From NCBI GenBank assembly GCA_030066625.1, contig JASJBG010000004.1, positions 1 through 64,000 of the forward strand: a stretch of 64,000 nucleotides of DNA. Reading direction: 5' to 3'. This DNA is from Woeseiaceae bacterium (lineage in GTDB: Bacteria; Pseudomonadota; Gammaproteobacteria; Steroidobacterales; Woeseiaceae). Shown here one piece after another: positions 14,825 through 23,411 of this stretch. The notes under the pieces were generated by a model. It was given only the letters and a program-made list of their open reading frames with translations, searched no databases and was not told the DNA's origin. The stretch's first letter is position 1. Every line of letters begins with the position of its first letter. Position numbers and translations under genes: made by a program.

Positions 14825-17800
14825 GCTGCCGCCTGCTCGCATTAGCTGTGCTTCTGTCGGCCCTCGCGGCTTGCGGCGTGACGCCCGTCGAACAGAGCGG
14901 CACGCTTGCCGAGCTCGACACGATGGAGCCGGACATCGAGGAGGTCTATCTCGAAGACAGCCTCGAACGGGCGGCGGAAAGCTACCGTCGTTACCTTGCT
15001 GAAACCCAGGAGAGCGAGCTGACGCCGGAGGCGATGCGACGGCTCGCCGATCTGCAGCTCGAACGCGAGTACGGCGTCATCGGCGCGCCGGCTGCAAAGA
15101 CCGCCGAAAGACAACCCGCCGAAAGACAACCCGCCGAACGGCAGGCCGCCGACATGCAGGCGCCTGAGGCCGCGCGACGTCAGGCCGCGACGACGAAGAG
15201 CGCCGCCGCCAACCCGGCCGCCATCGAGTCGGGCGAGTCCGACACCGACTTCGAGGCCCGCGCGAGCGAACGCCAGGCGCTGCTGACGAACGACACGGAC
15301 CTCGCGGCGCTGCCGCCGGGCGAGACGGCCACGATACCGGCCGGGCCGCTCGAGGCCATCGAGACCTACCAAAAGATCCTCGCGACCTACCCGAACTATG
15401 AGTACATCGACCAGGTGTACTACCAGATGACGCGCGCGTACGAAGAGCTGGGCCGCACCGACGAGGCGGTTGAAGTCATGAACCGGCTGCTCGCGGAACA
15501 CCCGGGTTCGAAGTACGTCGACGAGGTGTATTTCCGCCGTGGCGAGTACTTCTTCGTCCGCAAGCGTTTCCTGGACGCCGAGGAGAGCTATGCCGCGATC
15601 ACCGCGATGGGGCCGTCGTCCAACTACTATGAGCTCGCGCTGTACAAGCTCGGCTGGAGTCTCTACAAACAGGAGCTCTACGAAGACGCCCTGCACCAGT
15701 ACCTGGCGATGCTCGATTATCGTGCCGATACGGGCTTCGATTTCGATTCGATCGACCCGGATGACGAAGAGCACCGCGTTACAGACACCTTCCGCGTCAT
15801 CTCGCTCGCCTTCTCGAACCTCGGCGACGCCAACGTCGTCAACGAGTACTTCGCCGAGTACGGGCATCGAAGCTACGCGGACAAGATCTACAACAACCTG
15901 GGCGAGTTCTACTTCGAGAAGCTGCGCTACGAAGACGCCGCTTCGGTCTACAAGTCGTTTATCGCGTTGAACCCCCGCCACAAGGCGTCGCCGTACTTCA
16001 GCATGCGCGTCATCGATATCTACTCGGAGGCCGGCTTCCCGCAGCTTGTCGTCGAGGCAAAGAAAGAGTTTGCCGGCACCTACGCGATCGACGCCGCCTA
16101 CTGGTCGGCGATCGACATTAACGAATCGGCCGAGGTTGTCGGCTTCCTGAAGACCAACCTCGAGGACCTGGCCAACCACTACCATGCGCTCTACCAGGAG
16201 CCGGCGCTGGTGGAAGAGCAACCCGGCCACTTCGCCGAGGCACGCCGCTGGTACGGGCAGTACATCGACTCGTTCCCCGAGGACGAGGACACGCCGCCGA
16301 TCAACTACCAGCTTGCCGACCTGCTGCTGGAGAACGGCGAGTTCAACGCGGCCGCGCTCGAGTATGAGCGAACCGCTTACGACTACGCGCCGCATGAGCA
16401 AAACGCGGAAGCCGGGTACGCGGCCGTCTATGCGCACCGGCAGAACCTCGAGGCTACCGACGAAGCCGCGCAACTGCCGGTGCGGCAGGCGATGGTCGCC
16501 AGTTCGCTCAGGTTCGCGGACACCTATCCGGACCACGAGCAGGCCGCTGTTGTACTGGGTGCAGCCGCGGACGAGCTGTACGGCATGCAGGACTTCCTGC
16601 CCGCAATCGCAGCTGCCGAGAAACTCATCGCGCGGTATCCGGAGACGGACCCCGAGCTCGTGCGTGCGGCCTGGACAGTCGTCGCTCACTCGTCGATCGA
16701 CATCGAAGCTTACCCGCGTGCGGAAGAGGCTTACATCAACGTGCTTGCCCTGACCGGCGAGGACGACGAATCGCGGGCCGATATCGTCGACGGGCTCGCT
16801 GCATCGATCTACAAGCAGGGCGAGCAGGCACTGGACGCGGAGGACTACCGCGCCGCTGCCGACAACTTCCTGCGAATCAAGGACGTCGCACCCGGCTCGG
16901 CGATTCGCACGGCGGCCGAGTATGACGCAGCAGCCGCGTTGATACGGCTCGAGGACTGGACGCAGGCTTCGGGCGTGCTTGAGGCCTTCCGCCAGGAGTT
17001 CCCCGAGCACGAGCTCAACGCCGAAGCGACCAAACAGCTCGCCTTCGTCTATCGCGAGGACGGCCAGACGGAGCGCGCGGCGTCCGAGTACGAGCGCATC
17101 TCGGCCGAGGCCGACGATCCCGAGCTCGCCCGCGAGGCGCTGCTGACGGCTGCGGAGCTCTACGACGAGGTGTCGAGCGTCGGCAACGCGATCCGCGTCT
17201 ACCTCGAGTATGTCGAGGCATACCCGCGGCCGCTCGACTACGTGATGGAGTCGCGCACGCGGCTCGCCGCCATCTTCAGGGAAACCGGCGACGACGATCG
17301 TTACTTCGCCCAGCTCGACGCCATTGTCGCGACAGATGCGGATGCGGGCGCCGATCGAACGGATCGAAGCCGCTTCCTCGCCGCGAAAGCCGCGCTGGTG
17401 CTCGCCGAGCAGCATTTCGAGCACTTCGCAGCGCTCGAGCTGACGCTGCCCTTCGAGGAAAGCCTTGCCGACAAGCAGGCGCGCATGGATGCAGCCTTGA
17501 ACGCCTTCGAGGCGCTGGTCGACTACGAGGTCGCCGATGTGACCGCGGCGGCGACGTACTACATCGCCGAGACCTACTTCGGCTTCAGCGTCGCGCTGCT
17601 GGAGTCCGAGCGGCCCGACGGCCTGTCTGCGTCGCAGAACCTCGACTACGACATGGCTCTCGAGGAAGAAGCCTATCCGTTCGAGGAGCGCGGTATCGAG
17701 GTGCACGAAGCCAACTATGAGCTGCTGACCAAATCGGCGGTCTACAACGAATGGGTGCAGAAGAGCCTCGACAAACTGGCCGTGCTGATCCCGTCACGCT

Positions 17801-17937
17801 ATGCCAAAAACGAAATCTCCAGCGGCTTCCTCGGCTCGATCGACGTTTACGCGTATCGCATGCCGATCGCGCCTGAACCCGTCGAGCCCGGCACCGAAAC
17901 CGAGGTGACGGCACAGCTCAGCGAGGGCGCGAAATGA
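14821..17937 (+). CDS. Large TPR-repeat lipoprotein
   Basis: Lipobox LLSALAACGV, many TPR-like repeats (YEELGRTDEAVEVMNRLLAEHPGSKYVDEVYFRRGEYFFVRKRFLDAEESY). Confidence 0.85.
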   Translation: MSCRLLALAVLLSALAACGVTPVEQSGTLAELDTMEPDIEEVYLEDSLERAAESYRRYLAETQESELTPEAMRRLADLQLEREYGVIGAPAAKTAERQPAERQPAERQAADMQAPEAARRQAATTKSAAANPAAIESGESDTDFEARASERQALLTNDTDLAALPPGETATIPAGPLEAIETYQKILATYPNYEYIDQVYYQMTRAYEELGRTDEAVEVMNRLLAEHPGSKYVDEVYFRRGEYFFVRKRFLDAEESYAAITAMGPSSNYYELALYKLGWSLYKQELYEDALHQYLAMLDYRADTGFDFDSIDPDDEEHRVTDTFRVISLAFSNLGDANVVNEYFAEYGHRSYADKIYNNLGEFYFEKLRYEDAASVYKSFIALNPRHKASPYFSMRVIDIYSEAGFPQLVVEAKKEFAGTYAIDAAYWSAIDINESAEVVGFLKTNLEDLANHYHALYQEPALVEEQPGHFAEARRWYGQYIDSFPEDEDTPPINYQLADLLLENGEFNAAALEYERTAYDYAPHEQNAEAGYAAVYAHRQNLEATDEAAQLPVRQAMVASSLRFADTYPDHEQAAVVLGAAADELYGMQDFLPAIAAAEKLIARYPETDPELVRAAWTVVAHSSIDIEAYPRAEEAYINVLALTGEDDESRADIVDGLAASIYKQGEQALDAEDYRAAADNFLRIKDVAPGSAIRTAAEYDAAAALIRLEDWTQASGVLEAFRQEFPEHELNAEATKQLAFVYREDGQTERAASEYERISAEADDPELAREALLTAAELYDEVSSVGNAIRVYLEYVEAYPRPLDYVMESRTRLAAIFRETGDDDRYFAQLDAIVATDADAGADRTDRSRFLAAKAALVLAEQHFEHFAALELTLPFEESLADKQARMDAALNAFEALVDYEVADVTAAATYYIAETYFGFSVALLESERPDGLSASQNLDYDMALEEEAYPFEERGIEVHEANYELLTKSAVYNEWVQKSLDKLAVLIPSRYAKNEISSGFLGSIDVYAYRMPIAPEPVEPGTETEVTAQLSEGAK
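15103..15147 (+). repeat. 15-bp tandem repeat (AERQP/AERQA) within TPR lipoprotein gene
   Basis: GCCGAAAGACAACCC twice identical (15103-15117, 15118-15132) plus degenerate third copy GCCGAACGGCAGGCC. Confidence 0.9.
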
Positions 17938-18557
17938 GCAGAATGGTTCACAGGCTCGGCGCAACGCTGGTGACGGCTCTGCTCGTCGCAGGCTGCGCAA
18001 CGACGTCGACGACCAGCAAGTCCGTACCCGCGAAGATCGAGACCCAGGAGGCGGTCGGCTTCACGATTACCGAGGAGGCGAGGATCGGCAGTGACGTACG
18101 CGCCGACTACGATCGCGCGCTGGCGCTCCTCGATGCGGGCGACAAGGAGCGCGGTATAGCGCTGCTGGACGAGGTCGCGGCGAAAGCGCCAGGCCTGAGT
18201 GCACCGCACATCGACCTGGGCATCGCTTATCACCGCGCGGGTGAGCTCGAGGCTGCCGAGGCGGCGCTCGTGAAGGGGCTCGATGCCAACCCAAACCACC
18301 CGATCGCGCTCAACGAGCTCGGCATCATCCAGCGCAAGACGGGACGCTTCGACGAAGCCCGCAAGAGCTACGAGGCAGCGCTCGCCGTTTACTCAGGCTT
18401 TCATTTCGCGCGGCGCAATCTCGCCGTGCTTTGCGATCTCTACCTGGCCGATCTCGAGTGCGCGCTCGAGAACTACGAGGCCTACATGTTGACGGTCCCG
18501 GGCGACGACGAAGCGTCGATCTGGATCGCCGACGTCAAGAACCGAATGGGAAGGTGA
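17934..18557 (+). CDS. TPR-repeat lipoprotein
   Basis: Lipobox LLVAGCA; TPR motifs (LDEVAAKAPGLSAPHIDLGIAYHRAGELEAAEAALVKGLDANPNHPIALNELG). Confidence 0.85.
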   Translation: MSRMVHRLGATLVTALLVAGCATTSTTSKSVPAKIETQEAVGFTITEEARIGSDVRADYDRALALLDAGDKERGIALLDEVAAKAPGLSAPHIDLGIAYHRAGELEAAEAALVKGLDANPNHPIALNELGIIQRKTGRFDEARKSYEAALAVYSGFHFARRNLAVLCDLYLADLECALENYEAYMLTVPGDDEASIWIADVKNRMGR

Positions 18558-18561
18558 CGGT

Positions 18562-18924
18562 ATGAAACACATCACCTGGCTGCTGGCCGCCCTGCTTTGC
18601 AGCGGGCCGCCGGCGTTTGCGGAGGAACCGGAGGCCGGCGAATCCGAGGATGCAGAGGCCACAACGGAGGCCGATACCGGCACCGGGGACGGAACCGATG
18701 CCGAGGCGCCGCCGGCGGACCCGGGCGGTCCGAAGACGCTCTCCGGCATGTCGATTCTCGGTAACGAGGAGGCACCGAAGTCGCTGGTCATCATTCCTTG
18801 GAAGTCGTCGGAGATCGGCTCCGATCTCGGCCTGGACGACAGCCTCGACGAGCGACCGGAGCCCGTCGATCGGGAGGTTTTCCTGAGGGAGCTCGAGTTT
18901 TACGAGATCCGTGCAGGTAAATGA
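18562..18924 (+). CDS. Secreted hypothetical protein
   Basis: Signal peptide, acidic low-complexity stretch, then SLVIIPWKSSEIGSDLGLDDSLDERPEPVDREVF; 4 nt after preceding TPR gene. Confidence 0.65.
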   Translation: MKHITWLLAALLCSGPPAFAEEPEAGESEDAEATTEADTGTGDGTDAEAPPADPGGPKTLSGMSILGNEEAPKSLVIIPWKSSEIGSDLGLDDSLDERPEPVDREVFLRELEFYEIRAGK

Positions 18925-19060
18925 CTGTGATGTCGGTCATGGCGTCGGTAATTCGACCCGACATAAGGCCGCGAACGTGCGCTCGGTCACATTTCGGGCG
19001 TCCGGCGGTGCCTATTCTTGAGTGTCCCGAAGTGGGGCAGAAAAGCATGAGGTTTAGGAC

Positions 19061-19765
19061 ATGAACACTGTGTATTCCATTGTGGGTTTTTTCGTATCGG
19101 GGGGCGTTTTCATGTACCCGATACTGCTCGTTTTCGCGATCGGCGTTGCCGTTGCGATCGAGCGTTACATCACGCTGACGATGGTCACCAAGAAAAACCA
19201 GCAGGTCTGGAAGGATATCCAGCCGCTGCTGGCCAAAGGTGAGTTCGACAGCGCTTACAAGAAGACCAGCGAGGACGATTCGACCATCGCCCAGGTTCTC
19301 AACATGGGACTGTCCCTGCAGGGCGCCGTACGGCGACGAGAGGACATCGAGATCGCCATGGAGGAGAGTATGATGGAGATCGTGCCGCGGCTCGAGAAGC
19401 GCACGCCATACGTGGCGCTCTGCTCGAGCATCGCGACGCTGCTCGGCCTGCTCGGCACCATCATGGGCCTGATCCAGGCGTTTACGGCGGTCGCCAACGC
19501 GAACCCCGCGGAGAAGGCGGACCTGCTGTCGGCCAGTATCTCGGTCGCGATGAACACGACGGCATTCGGCCTGATGGTCGCAATTCCGCTGCTCGTCATT
19601 CATGCGGTGCTGACCAGCAAGACCGGCGACATCGTCGACAGCCTGGAGATGGCATCCGTCAAGGCGCTCAACGTGTTCTCGAAGCGCTCGCGGCGTCTCG
19701 CCGAAGAAGGCCTGACGAACGAACACGCTGAGCCTGACGGTAACGAGGCGGTCGTTCCGGCGTAG
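19061..19765 (+). CDS. MotA/TolQ/ExbB proton channel family protein
   Basis: TLLGLLGTIMGLIQAFTAV and SISVAMNTTAFGLMVAIPLLVIH motifs. Confidence 0.93.
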   Translation: MNTVYSIVGFFVSGGVFMYPILLVFAIGVAVAIERYITLTMVTKKNQQVWKDIQPLLAKGEFDSAYKKTSEDDSTIAQVLNMGLSLQGAVRRREDIEIAMEESMMEIVPRLEKRTPYVALCSSIATLLGLLGTIMGLIQAFTAVANANPAEKADLLSASISVAMNTTAFGLMVAIPLLVIHAVLTSKTGDIVDSLEMASVKALNVFSKRSRRLAEEGLTNEHAEPDGNEAVVPA

Positions 19766-19767
19766 CC

Positions 19768-20271
19768 ATGGCCAGGAGGCGACATCATTACAAGCGCCGG
19801 ACCAAGGGGCCTGCGCACGAGATCGACGTCACCACGTTCCTAAACCTCATGGTGGTTCTCGTGCCTTTCCTCCTGATCACGGCCGTGTTCTCGCGGCTTA
19901 CGATCGTCGAGCTCAACCTGCCGAGTTCGGCGGGCGGCGCGACGTCGGCCGACCAGGGCTTTCGCCCCGAAGTGGTCGTTCGCGCCGAGACGATCGAGAT
20001 CACCAACGGCTCGCAGGTCATTGCCGCGATCCCGAAAGTCGACGACGAGTACGACCTCGACACGCTGCAGGACATGATGATCTCGCTGAAGAAGGAGTAT
20101 CCGGAGCAGGACTCTGCCTCGGTGCTCATGGAGCGCATGATTCCGTATGACTACCTGATCCAGGTCATGGACGTGGTTCGAAGCGTCGAGATCGCCGTCG
20201 AAGGCGGCGAGGAAGACGAGTACGAGCTTTATGCGCTGTTCACTGAAATATCGGTCGGAGACGCGCCATGA
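19768..20271 (+). CDS. ExbD/TolR family biopolymer transport protein
   Basis: EIDVTTFLNLMVVLVPFLLITAVF single TM with the conserved Asp; in operon with TolQ-like gene. Confidence 0.92.
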   Translation: MARRRHHYKRRTKGPAHEIDVTTFLNLMVVLVPFLLITAVFSRLTIVELNLPSSAGGATSADQGFRPEVVVRAETIEITNGSQVIAAIPKVDDEYDLDTLQDMMISLKKEYPEQDSASVLMERMIPYDYLIQVMDVVRSVEIAVEGGEEDEYELYALFTEISVGDAP

Positions 20272-20771
20272 GGAACACTCGCCGCATTCGCCGCATGTCT
20301 CGCAACCGCGTCAAGATCGGCAAGATGAACCTGACGTCACTGATGGACGTGTTCACGATTCTCGTGTTCTTCCTGCTCGTGAATTCGGGCTCGGTCGAGG
20401 TCATGGAAGCGCCGAAAACGGTTGTGCTACCGGAATCCCGGGTCGAGGCGAAGCCGCGCGAGACCGTCGTGATCTTCATCAGCCCCGAGGAAGTACTCGT
20501 GCAGGGTAAGTCGGTCATGCAGGTCGCGGACATACTCGATGACGATTCGCTGACCATTCAACCAGTGTCCGAACGCCTGCAGGAGATCGGCCAGAGCGTG
20601 CTCGGTCCGAACACGGCGGTCGTCGCGGAGAGCCAGGAAGTCACGATCCTCGCTGACAAGAGCGTACCGTTCGACGTCATCCGCAAGGTCATGTCGACCT
20701 GCACCGAGGGCGGCTACGAGAACGTCTCGCTTGCCGTAATCCAGAAAGCAGGCCTGGCAACAGCAGGCTGA
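20268..20771 (+). CDS. ExbD/TolR family biopolymer transport protein (second copy)
   Basis: KMNLTSLMDVFTILVFFLLVNSG single TM with conserved Asp; ATGA overlap with preceding gene. Confidence 0.92.
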   Translation: MRNTRRIRRMSRNRVKIGKMNLTSLMDVFTILVFFLLVNSGSVEVMEAPKTVVLPESRVEAKPRETVVIFISPEEVLVQGKSVMQVADILDDDSLTIQPVSERLQEIGQSVLGPNTAVVAESQEVTILADKSVPFDVIRKVMSTCTEGGYENVSLAVIQKAGLATAG

Positions 20772-20785
20772 CCAGCAGGCGGAAC

Positions 20786-22312
20786 GTGAGCACAAGTCCA
20801 AAAGACGATCGTTCATTCGACGACGAGATCGAAGCCGCCGAGCGGATCCTCAAGGATCTCGAGGAGCAGCGGGAGGAGCCCGCCGACGGTCGCGATAATG
20901 GTCTCGAACCACTCGATTCGGAGAATAGCGATATCTCCGAAGACGAGCGCGCGATCCTCGAGGAGATCAGCCGCGAGGAGACCGTGCTCGGCAATATCGA
21001 GGGTACCCTCGAGGAGGCCGACGCTCGCCTCGCCGCACTCGAGAAGAAACGTGATCATTACGACGCACTGACCCGAGTCTGCGAGTCGTTGGAGCGACTC
21101 GATACGCTTGACGCCCGCGAGCTGTTCTGGGGTGAGAACGGCGTCGATCAGCAGGACGTGCGCATCGACTACGCACGCCGCCAGCTCATTCGCTACGAGG
21201 CGGAGATCGAAGCCGCCCAGCTCGACCGCGAGGCGATCGTTGGCGATATCGAGGACCAGAACCTCGTCCTCGATTCGCTCGATACTCACCTGCGCGATGC
21301 GATGGAAGAGGAAGAGCGTCGCCGCGCCGAGTGGATCGTCGAGAACGAGGCACGCGAACTCGCCTATCGCGAACAGGTCATGCCGTGGGCGCGCGGCGAA
21401 GACGAAGATAAACGCTTCCGGATGGCGCTGGCCTCGGCCCTCGTCATCGGTCTGTTGCTAAGCATCCTGCTGCCGATGGTCGACCTGCCGACACTTCTGC
21501 GCGACAAGCTGACCGAGGTACCGGACCGCGTCGCGAACGTTATTCGCCAGGAACTGCCTGAGCCGGAGCCGCCAGCACCGGCGCCCGAGCAGGTCGTCGA
21601 GGAAGAGCCGCCCGAGCCCGACGAGCCGGAGCCGCAGCTCGTGGAAGAAGCCTCGGAGACGCCGACCGAAGCCGTCGTGGAGGCAGAGGTCGAGCAGGAG
21701 GGTGCCGAACAGGTACAGACCAAGGGCATCCTCGCATTCCGCGAGAGCTTCGCGAACGCGGCGCTGGACCGGCCCAACACAAGGCTGGGATCGCAGGCGC
21801 AACTCAGCGAGGCCGGCGAGTCCGCGGTCGGTCGCCCCGAACGCTCGATGGTGGCGACGTCGGCGCCGGGTTCGAGCGGCGGTATCAATCTCTCCGACAT
21901 CAGCAGGGACGTGGCCGGGGGTGGCCAGGGCATCGAGGGTGTCGCCGTATCCCAGGTGGCGAGCACGATCGGCACGGGCGACGGACCGGACCGGCCGCTG
22001 GCCGCAGGGTTGATCGCCGGCCGTACCGACGAAGAAATCCAGATCGTGTTCGACCGCTACAAAGCGGCGCTCTACCGACTCTACAACCGCGAGCTGCGTC
22101 GCGACCCGACGCTCAGGGGCCAGATTGTGCTGACGCTGACGATCGAACCGGATGGCTCGGTTTCGATGTGTGCAGTCCAGTCGAGCGACATGAACGCGCC
22201 AGCGCTTGCCGATCAGGTCGTGAACCGCGTCAGGGGCTTCGATTTCGGTGCGAAGGAAGACGTCTCGGCGATCACGATTATTTATCCTATCGACTTCCTG
22301 CCAGCCGGCTAG
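20786..22312 (+). CDS. TonB-like protein with AgmX/PglI-type C-terminal domain
   Basis: N-terminal acidic coiled-coil, one TM (MALASALVIGLLLSILLPMV), Pro/Glu-rich periplasmic linker, C-terminal IVFDRYKAALYRLYNRELRRDPTLRGQIVLTLTIEPDGSV...VNRVRGFDFG. Confidence 0.85.
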   Translation: MSTSPKDDRSFDDEIEAAERILKDLEEQREEPADGRDNGLEPLDSENSDISEDERAILEEISREETVLGNIEGTLEEADARLAALEKKRDHYDALTRVCESLERLDTLDARELFWGENGVDQQDVRIDYARRQLIRYEAEIEAAQLDREAIVGDIEDQNLVLDSLDTHLRDAMEEEERRRAEWIVENEARELAYREQVMPWARGEDEDKRFRMALASALVIGLLLSILLPMVDLPTLLRDKLTEVPDRVANVIRQELPEPEPPAPAPEQVVEEEPPEPDEPEPQLVEEASETPTEAVVEAEVEQEGAEQVQTKGILAFRESFANAALDRPNTRLGSQAQLSEAGESAVGRPERSMVATSAPGSSGGINLSDISRDVAGGGQGIEGVAVSQVASTIGTGDGPDRPLAAGLIAGRTDEEIQIVFDRYKAALYRLYNRELRRDPTLRGQIVLTLTIEPDGSVSMCAVQSSDMNAPALADQVVNRVRGFDFGAKEDVSAITIIYPIDFLPAG

Positions 22313-22358
22313 CATGTCGCGCTCGGAGAACTCCGATCGACTTCCTGCCCGCGGGCTA

Positions 22359-22979
22359 ATGCCTGTCCTGAGACTTACGGCCCTGCTTGCCGCCGCGGCG
22401 ATGCTGGCGGGATGCGGAACGCGAACCGTCAACGCCTTTGTCGGCTACGACACCCGGAACTTCGCCATGGGCTGTGGTCAGGCCCGCGAGATCGTCAACA
22501 AGGCCGACGAACTCGGACGCGACTATCAGTCGACCGTCCAGATCGCGCAGTCGAAACTGAACTGGTGCAACGTCAGCGGCAAAGGTCCATTCTTCGTTGC
22601 CGGTTATTTCAACAGTGCAGCCAAGGTCTACGAGTTCAGGGAGGTCCGGCTTGATGATGCCTCTGCCGTAAATCGCTTCTGCCTCGACGTTGCAGCCGCC
22701 AACAACGTTCTGGATACACCGCCCGCCAAGCTGCGCTTCGTGATGCGGACGATCAGCGGTGAGACGGAGACCGTCCGCTGCGATGCGTTCGTGCGGGAGC
22801 TGGCGCAGTACTCGCTGGTACCCCTCATTGCGCCGTCGCGTCGACCGCTGCTGGTCGAGCTGGAGGCCGTACTCGTACAGTCGAGCGGCGTGAACCCGCG
22901 CATCGATGGCGCAGCCGAGCATTTCTACGAGGGACTCAGCGACAAGCTCAGGAAAATCGTCGACGACCTGGGCGTTTGA
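22359..22979 (+). CDS. Lipoprotein of unknown function (last gene of the cluster)
   Basis: Lipobox AAAMLAGCG; ATG overlaps a TAA in TAATG context; alternative ATG at 22314. Confidence 0.75.
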   Translation: MPVLRLTALLAAAAMLAGCGTRTVNAFVGYDTRNFAMGCGQAREIVNKADELGRDYQSTVQIAQSKLNWCNVSGKGPFFVAGYFNSAAKVYEFREVRLDDASAVNRFCLDVAAANNVLDTPPAKLRFVMRTISGETETVRCDAFVRELAQYSLVPLIAPSRRPLLVELEAVLVQSSGVNPRIDGAAEHFYEGLSDKLRKIVDDLGV

Positions 22980-23238
22980 ATCGACGATATTGGCGTCGAA
23001 GCAACCGCGTCACGACAGACGATCATTGACGCTGGCCGTTGTTCGACCGCGTGTGTTGCGGAGCGGCAACCAACTTCGGAACCGGCTGCGGAACACCGCT
23101 TTACATAAACCGCTGTCGGCGCACGCCGACAGGCCGAGGCTTCTGTCAAATCGCCGGGCAGCGAAATACCCCCGCTGGAACCCGCGTCACTACTCGCTTT
23201 ACGGCACCCGTCACAGTTCCGCAACCGGGCGGCAAAGG

Positions 23239-23254
23239 TGTGATGTAAGTCACC
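23239..23254. promoter_or_regulatory. Candidate CRP/Vfr-type site
   Basis: TGTGA-TGTAAG-TCACC matches TGTGA-N6-TCACA at 9/10 positions; 158 bp upstream of the giant DUF11 gene. Confidence 0.5.
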
Positions 23255-23411
23255 TCTTCCCAGACCCGGGTTGGCCATAGTCCGTCTTCAGGGCCCTGAA
23301 AACGTCCGCCAGGCGGTTCGTTTTCCAACGCGCAGGACGCGCGAAAAAACGCGGAAACGCCGGTATTTCCGGCGCCGCAGAAAAGGCACAAGGAAGGCGA
23401 ACACGTCAGAC

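Noticed and set aside
14842-17706. 954-aa antisense ORF opposite the TPR lipoprotein
   Set aside because: Sense frame has lipobox, TPRs and operon context; antisense translation has no domain logic.
22168-22359. 63-aa ORF ending in PIDFLPAG
   Set aside because: Out of frame with the AgmX-like gene; its ending is produced by the 24-bp duplication reported as a finding, not by a real gene.
23133-23280. GEMM-I cyclic-di-GMP riboswitch in the leader of the giant gene
   Set aside because: A GGCAAAG stretch is present but the remaining conserved GEMM-I core (GACGCAAAGCC...GGNAGCCGGGUUGCC) is not.
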